From the NCBI GenBank assembly GCA_015520525.1, contig WAPY01000073.1:1-9591 (forward strand): a stretch of DNA of 9,591 nucleotides. Reading direction: 5' to 3'. Positions 6,813 to 9,591 of the stretch are shown in pieces. The notes under the pieces were generated by a model. The model was not told the DNA's origin. It did not search any database and saw only the letters and a list, made by a program, of their open reading frames with translations. The DNA comes from Candidatus Woesearchaeota archaeon (GTDB lineage Archaea; Nanobdellota; Nanobdellia; Woesearchaeales; WAPY01). The position numbers and the translations under genes are program-made. Every line of letters begins with the position of its first letter. Within the stretch, counting starts at the first letter, position 1.

Positions 6813-7588
6813 TAAACATCAAAAAAATTCTAAGTAATGTTCCAGAAGACAAGGCGTTCATAACTCACAGAGGAGCAAGATTGCTAAACATTGAAGACTT
6901 AAGAGAAGAAATAAAATTCATGAGCGAACCAGAATTCAGAGAATATGTAAATGAAAACAAGAACGACTTCGCAAACTGGATAGAATATGTGATAGGAGAC
7001 AAAGAACTTGCTGATAGGCTGAGAGAAACACAAGATAAGGAAAGAACATTCAATCTGATAAACAGCCGAATAATATTCTTAAAAATAAAATTAGAAAATC
7101 AGGAAGAGAATGAACTCAATTATGTGGAAAGGGAGATAGAAAGATTAAAACAAACAGTGAAGGATGAGAAAAAAGAAGTTAATGAGAAAATAGAAACAGA
7201 AGAAAAAGAAGAGGTAGAGAAGAATGAGGAAGAAGAAAGATTAATAAGAGAAATTGAGAGGCAGATAAGAGACCTTGAGAAAAACATAGAGACAGAAGAG
7301 AATGATAATTACAAAGAGAAAAAAGAAATTGAAGAGGAAGAACTTCTAAGAAGGCTGAAGGAGCTTAACAGAGAAGGAACTGAAGAACCAAGAGGAGAAA
7401 TTCCTAGAGCAGTTAAAGGACCAACAGAAAAACCCGAACCAAAATTGAACGAGCCCCCAAAGCAACCGACACCACTGAAGAAGCCGGAAGAAGATGAAAA
7501 ATTAAGAAGCAGAATGAAAAAGCTAGAAGTAGCTGTGTGGACATTGATAGGCTTTGTTGTGGGAATGATAGTAGGGAAGATAATATGA
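6809..7588 (+). CDS. DUF5752-like coiled-coil protein with C-terminal membrane anchor
   Basis: The function of this 259-residue protein is unknown. Residues 11-90 form a small domain (THRGARLLNIEDL, then NDFANWIEYVIGDKELADRL at 52-71) that resembles DUF5752 as I recall it; this needs a profile search. Residues 95-188 are almost entirely Glu, Lys, Arg and hydrophobics with heptad-like spacing, a long coiled coil. Residues 190-228 are proline- and lysine-rich, a flexible linker. Residues 241-257 (VAVWTLIGFVVGMIVGK) are one membrane helix near the C-terminus, ending in Ile-Ile. With no signal peptide, it should be tail-anchored with the bulk in the cytoplasm. An RBS-like AGAGGTGG (6797-6804) precedes the ATG, which overlaps the GH57 stop by ATGA. 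The coupling suggests a partner or tether for the glucan enzymes; that is a guess. The DNA here is strongly purine-rich, reflecting the Glu/Lys/Arg codons. Confidence 0.75.
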   Translation: MINIKKILSNVPEDKAFITHRGARLLNIEDLREEIKFMSEPEFREYVNENKNDFANWIEYVIGDKELADRLRETQDKERTFNLINSRIIFLKIKLENQEENELNYVEREIERLKQTVKDEKKEVNEKIETEEKEEVEKNEEEERLIREIERQIRDLEKNIETEENDNYKEKKEIEEEELLRRLKELNREGTEEPRGEIPRAVKGPTEKPEPKLNEPPKQPTPLKKPEEDEKLRSRMKKLEVAVWTLIGFVVGMIVGKII

Positions 7589-7597
7589 GAAGAAAAG

Positions 7598-7602
7598 TTT
7601 TT
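7598..7602 (+). terminator. T-run, possible terminator of the rightward glycogen operon
   Basis: A TTTTT run lies 10 nt after the stop of the coiled-coil gene. Archaeal transcripts often end at such runs. The same bases form part of the asnS promoter, so the run may simply be the TATA region; evidence is weak. Confidence 0.25.
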
Positions 7603-7610
7603 ATAATATA
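7600..7610 (+). promoter_or_regulatory. TATA box of asnS, leaderless start
   Basis: TTTATAATATA is centred about 22 nt upstream of the asnS ATG at 7627, with the purine-rich AGAAAAG before it as a possible BRE. There is no Shine-Dalgarno sequence between it and the ATG. The expected transcription start therefore falls at or next to the ATG, giving a leaderless mRNA. This separates asnS from the glycogen operon upstream. Confidence 0.55.
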
Positions 7611-7626
7611 AACGCGTATTATATAT

Positions 7627-8916
7627 ATGGAATTCATAAAAATAGAAGACGCATTCAACAAAGAAGGAGAAAAGGTTGCAATAAGAGGCTGGGTTTATAG
7701 GAAGAGAGGAAGCAATCAAAGAAAATTCTTAATCATAAGGGATTCTACGGATATAATCCAATGCTTAGTCGAGAAAAACCAGGTTGACAATCAAACATGG
7801 GAAGCGGCCGAAAAAATAACAATAGAATCAAGCTGCGAGATAACAGGGACAGTAAAGAAGGATGAGAGAGCCCCAACAGGGTATGAAATAACAGTTGAAA
7901 CATTAAAGATTGTTGGGCTGGCTGAACCATTCCCAATAACAAAAGATGTGAGCCCCGAATTCTTATACGACATGAGGCATTTGTGGTTGAGAAGCAGAAG
8001 ATTAACAGCTATAATGAAAATAAGAAGCGAAGTGTTCGCAGCAATAGATGACTACTACAGAAGCCACAAGTTTTATGAAGTGGCGCCTCCAATACTAACA
8101 CCGACAAGTTGCGAAGGAAGGCTGACCTTGTTCGAGGTTAAGTATTATAACAAGAAAATGTACTTGACACAAACATGGCAACTTTACGCAGAGGTAATGA
8201 TTCATTCTCTAGAAAAAATATACTGCAACAGTCCAGCGTTCAGAGCCGAAAAATCAAAAACCTCAAGACACCTGTCTGAATTCTACATGTCCGAAATGGA
8301 AGCGGCGTGGGAAGGTCTTGACGACATAATAAAACATGGAGAAGAATTAGTAAGCTTTATAGTTCAAAGAGTAGTTGAAAGGAGAAGTAAAGAACTAAAA
8401 ATATTGGGGCAAGATGTTGAGAAGCTTAGGAGGATTAAGCCCCCATTTCCAAGAATAACATACACAGAAGCTCTTGAGATTCTGAAGAAAGACGGGCTGG
8501 AAGTTGAATGGGGAAAAGACCTGAGAACAATAGAAGAAGACCAACTCATGAAACACTTTGACAAACCATTAATTGTGACAAACTATCCAAGCAAGGTTAA
8601 AGCGTTCTATATGCCTGATGACCCAAAGAACCCCGGAACTGTCCTATGCTACGACATGCTCGCACCTGAGGGCTACGGAGAGATAATAGGAGGAAGTCAG
8701 AGAAGCAACGACATAGAAGAAATAAAGAGAAAATTGAAGAGGGACGGGGAAACAATAAATAAATACCAATGGTACCTTGACTCAAGAAGATATGGAGCAG
8801 TGCCGCACGCAGGCTTTGGTTTGGGAGTTGAGAGAGTAGTATCATGGATATGCCACCTTGACAACATAAAAGATGCTATTCCATTCCCAAGAACAATAAA
8901 AAGAGCTTATCCTTAA
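7627..8916 (+). CDS. asnS: Asparaginyl-tRNA synthetase
   Basis: This 429-residue class IIb synthetase charges tRNA-Asn with asparagine. The N-terminal OB-fold anticodon-binding domain (about 15-100) includes VAIRGWVYRKRGSN (17-30). Motif 1 lies around 137-155 (ending APP). PTSCEGRLTLFEVKYY (159-174) and LTQTWQLYAE (180-189) are of the archaeal AsnRS type. Motif 2 is FRAEKSKTSRHLSEF (205-219), in which the RHL variant and the following EMEAAW favour AsnRS over AspRS. Motif 3 is GFGLGVERVVSWI (396-408). GEIIGGSQR (351-359) is also typical. The length is normal and the C-terminus complete (FPRTIKRAYP). The ATG at 7627 has a TATA box at the distance expected for a leaderless transcript. Its presence implies direct charging of tRNA-Asn instead of the transamidation route. 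It is functionally unrelated to the glycogen genes beside it. Confidence 0.93.
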   Translation: MEFIKIEDAFNKEGEKVAIRGWVYRKRGSNQRKFLIIRDSTDIIQCLVEKNQVDNQTWEAAEKITIESSCEITGTVKKDERAPTGYEITVETLKIVGLAEPFPITKDVSPEFLYDMRHLWLRSRRLTAIMKIRSEVFAAIDDYYRSHKFYEVAPPILTPTSCEGRLTLFEVKYYNKKMYLTQTWQLYAEVMIHSLEKIYCNSPAFRAEKSKTSRHLSEFYMSEMEAAWEGLDDIIKHGEELVSFIVQRVVERRSKELKILGQDVEKLRRIKPPFPRITYTEALEILKKDGLEVEWGKDLRTIEEDQLMKHFDKPLIVTNYPSKVKAFYMPDDPKNPGTVLCYDMLAPEGYGEIIGGSQRSNDIEEIKRKLKRDGETINKYQWYLDSRRYGAVPHAGFGLGVERVVSWICHLDNIKDAIPFPRTIKRAYP

Positions 8917-8918
8917 TT

Positions 8919-8925
8919 CTTTTTA
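8919..8925 (+). terminator. T-rich terminator candidate after asnS
   Basis: The bases CTTTTT just after the asnS stop codon, inside TTCTTTTTAATTAA, form a pyrimidine run of the kind at which archaeal RNA polymerase stops. No hairpin precedes it. Confidence 0.3.
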
Positions 8926-8960
8926 ATTAAATTAATAAAGCAGAATAAATTAAGGAGAGC

Positions 8961-9591
8961 ATGGACATACTTTTTATAGGATATGGAATTGACTTCATAA
9001 TCTTAATTATATTGATAGCATTCTACAACAAAAAAATATCCGGGAAATTAGGAGTTGCCATATTTGCCTTCTTGGTATTCTTACCATACTTGATCAGGAC
9101 AATATTTCAAATGAAAAGATTCAGAGAACTAATAAAACCCGCAGGCAAAATACTGGAAGAAAGCAGAGAGAAATTAAATCTAGCAATAGTAATAAGAGAT
9201 GTGGAGGGAGACATGGACAGCACAGAATCTCACATAGAAGGAAGATTTAAAGGGAATCCTGCTTTGATAAGTTTAATGTCAGGATTTATAATAATAAACA
9301 AAGCGAGAGTTCACAACTCATTAAACACAATAGCTTTAAGCATGAAAAAAACAGAGTTTCCAAGGATGATCACGGCGGAATTTGAGAACAATAAAGATGG
9401 AAACTACAAAATTTACATATGGGAGGGCGGAAGAGCAGACGACAAGCACACAAAAGAAGAAGACATAATTCTCAAAGGTCTAAATAAAGAAGAGCTGAAC
9501 CAGATTGAAGATGAGGAAACAAGAAACTTCTTTACAAGAAATTGGGGAAGCATAAGCTGGCTAATAAAAAACAACTTCAACAAGATAGAAC
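8961..9591 (+). CDS. Unrecognised membrane protein, N-terminal part
   Basis: The open frame runs from ATG 8961 to the right edge without a stop, giving 210 complete residues. AAGGAG (8952-8957) lies just upstream; the 3-nt spacing is short but usable. Residues 3-22 (ILFIGYGIDFIILIILIAFY) and about 29-46 (KLGVAIFAFLVFLPYLIR) are two hydrophobic helices separated by a short basic turn, so the protein is probably an integral membrane hairpin with a large soluble domain after it. The soluble part (50-210) is charged, with alternating short strands such as YKIYIWEGG (148-156). It has no cysteine pair, nucleotide-binding motif or catalytic signature that I recognise. The gene follows asnS by 44 nt and may be cotranscribed with it or use a weak AT-rich promoter in the gap. 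I do not assign a family. Confidence 0.6.
   Translation, partial: MDILFIGYGIDFIILIILIAFYNKKISGKLGVAIFAFLVFLPYLIRTIFQMKRFRELIKPAGKILEESREKLNLAIVIRDVEGDMDSTESHIEGRFKGNPALISLMSGFIIINKARVHNSLNTIALSMKKTEFPRMITAEFENNKDGNYKIYIWEGGRADDKHTKEEDIILKGLNKEELNQIEDEETRNFFTRNWGSISWLIKNNFNKIE

Noticed and set aside
7081..7380. Purine-rich, repeat-looking stretch
   Set aside because: There are no regular repeat units; the pattern comes from Glu, Lys and Arg codons in a coiled coil.
7309..7719. Minus-strand open frame of 136 codons with serine/phenylalanine-rich product
   Set aside because: It is the complement of the Glu/Lys-rich coiled-coil coding region, which yields Ser/Phe/Leu runs by composition, and it would cross the asnS promoter and start.
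7627..8916. Reading the synthetase as aspartyl-tRNA synthetase
   Set aside because: Motif 2 (FRAEKSKTSRHLSEF with EMEAAW) and the CEG.LTLFEVKYY segment fit archaeal AsnRS better than AspRS.

Overview
The window looks archaeal, probably from a small-genome, DPANN-like lineage (Woesearchaeota/Pacearchaeota type); that placement is inferred. Supporting signs are AT-rich DNA, tightly packed genes, TATA-box promoters about 25 nt upstream of starts or ribosome binding sites, one apparently leaderless gene, an Lrp/AsnC-like regulator, an archaeal-type asparaginyl-tRNA synthetase, and a coiled-coil protein whose N-terminal domain resembles DUF5752, which I associate with such archaea.

Most of the window is a divergent glycogen (alpha-1,4-glucan) locus. 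Leftward from about 4190 runs a tight four-gene operon: an Lrp-like winged-helix regulator, a GT3 glycogen synthase of the eukaryotic GYS type, a galactose-1-phosphate uridylyltransferase-like HIT protein, and the N-terminal 284 residues of a GH133 amylo-alpha-1,6-glucosidase (debranching enzyme) that runs off the left edge. Rightward from about 4366 runs a three-gene operon joined by two ATGA overlaps: a GT4 glycosyltransferase resembling glycogen synthase, a GH57 alpha-amylase-type glycosidase, and a coiled-coil protein with a C-terminal membrane anchor. A promoter region of about 175 bp separates the two operons. It holds a TATA box for each direction and a pair of imperfect direct repeats that could be operators.

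The right part holds a separately promoted, probably leaderless asnS gene (7627-8916), then an unrecognised gene with two N-terminal membrane segments that is cut by the right edge (8961 onward).

Taken together, the GT3 and GT4 enzymes would build or extend glucan, GH133 and GH57 would trim or remodel it, the GalT-like protein would handle the sugar-nucleotide/sugar-1-phosphate pool, and the Lrp-like protein would control one or both operons. The most interesting points are the eukaryotic-type GT3 synthase without the arginine cluster used for glucose-6-phosphate control, two unrelated synthase-like enzymes in one divergent locus, and a putative membrane-anchored coiled-coil partner translationally coupled to the GH57 enzyme. 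No gene for ADP-glucose pyrophosphorylase, a classical branching enzyme or phosphorylase is in the window. I saw no tRNA, rRNA, CRISPR array or mobile element.
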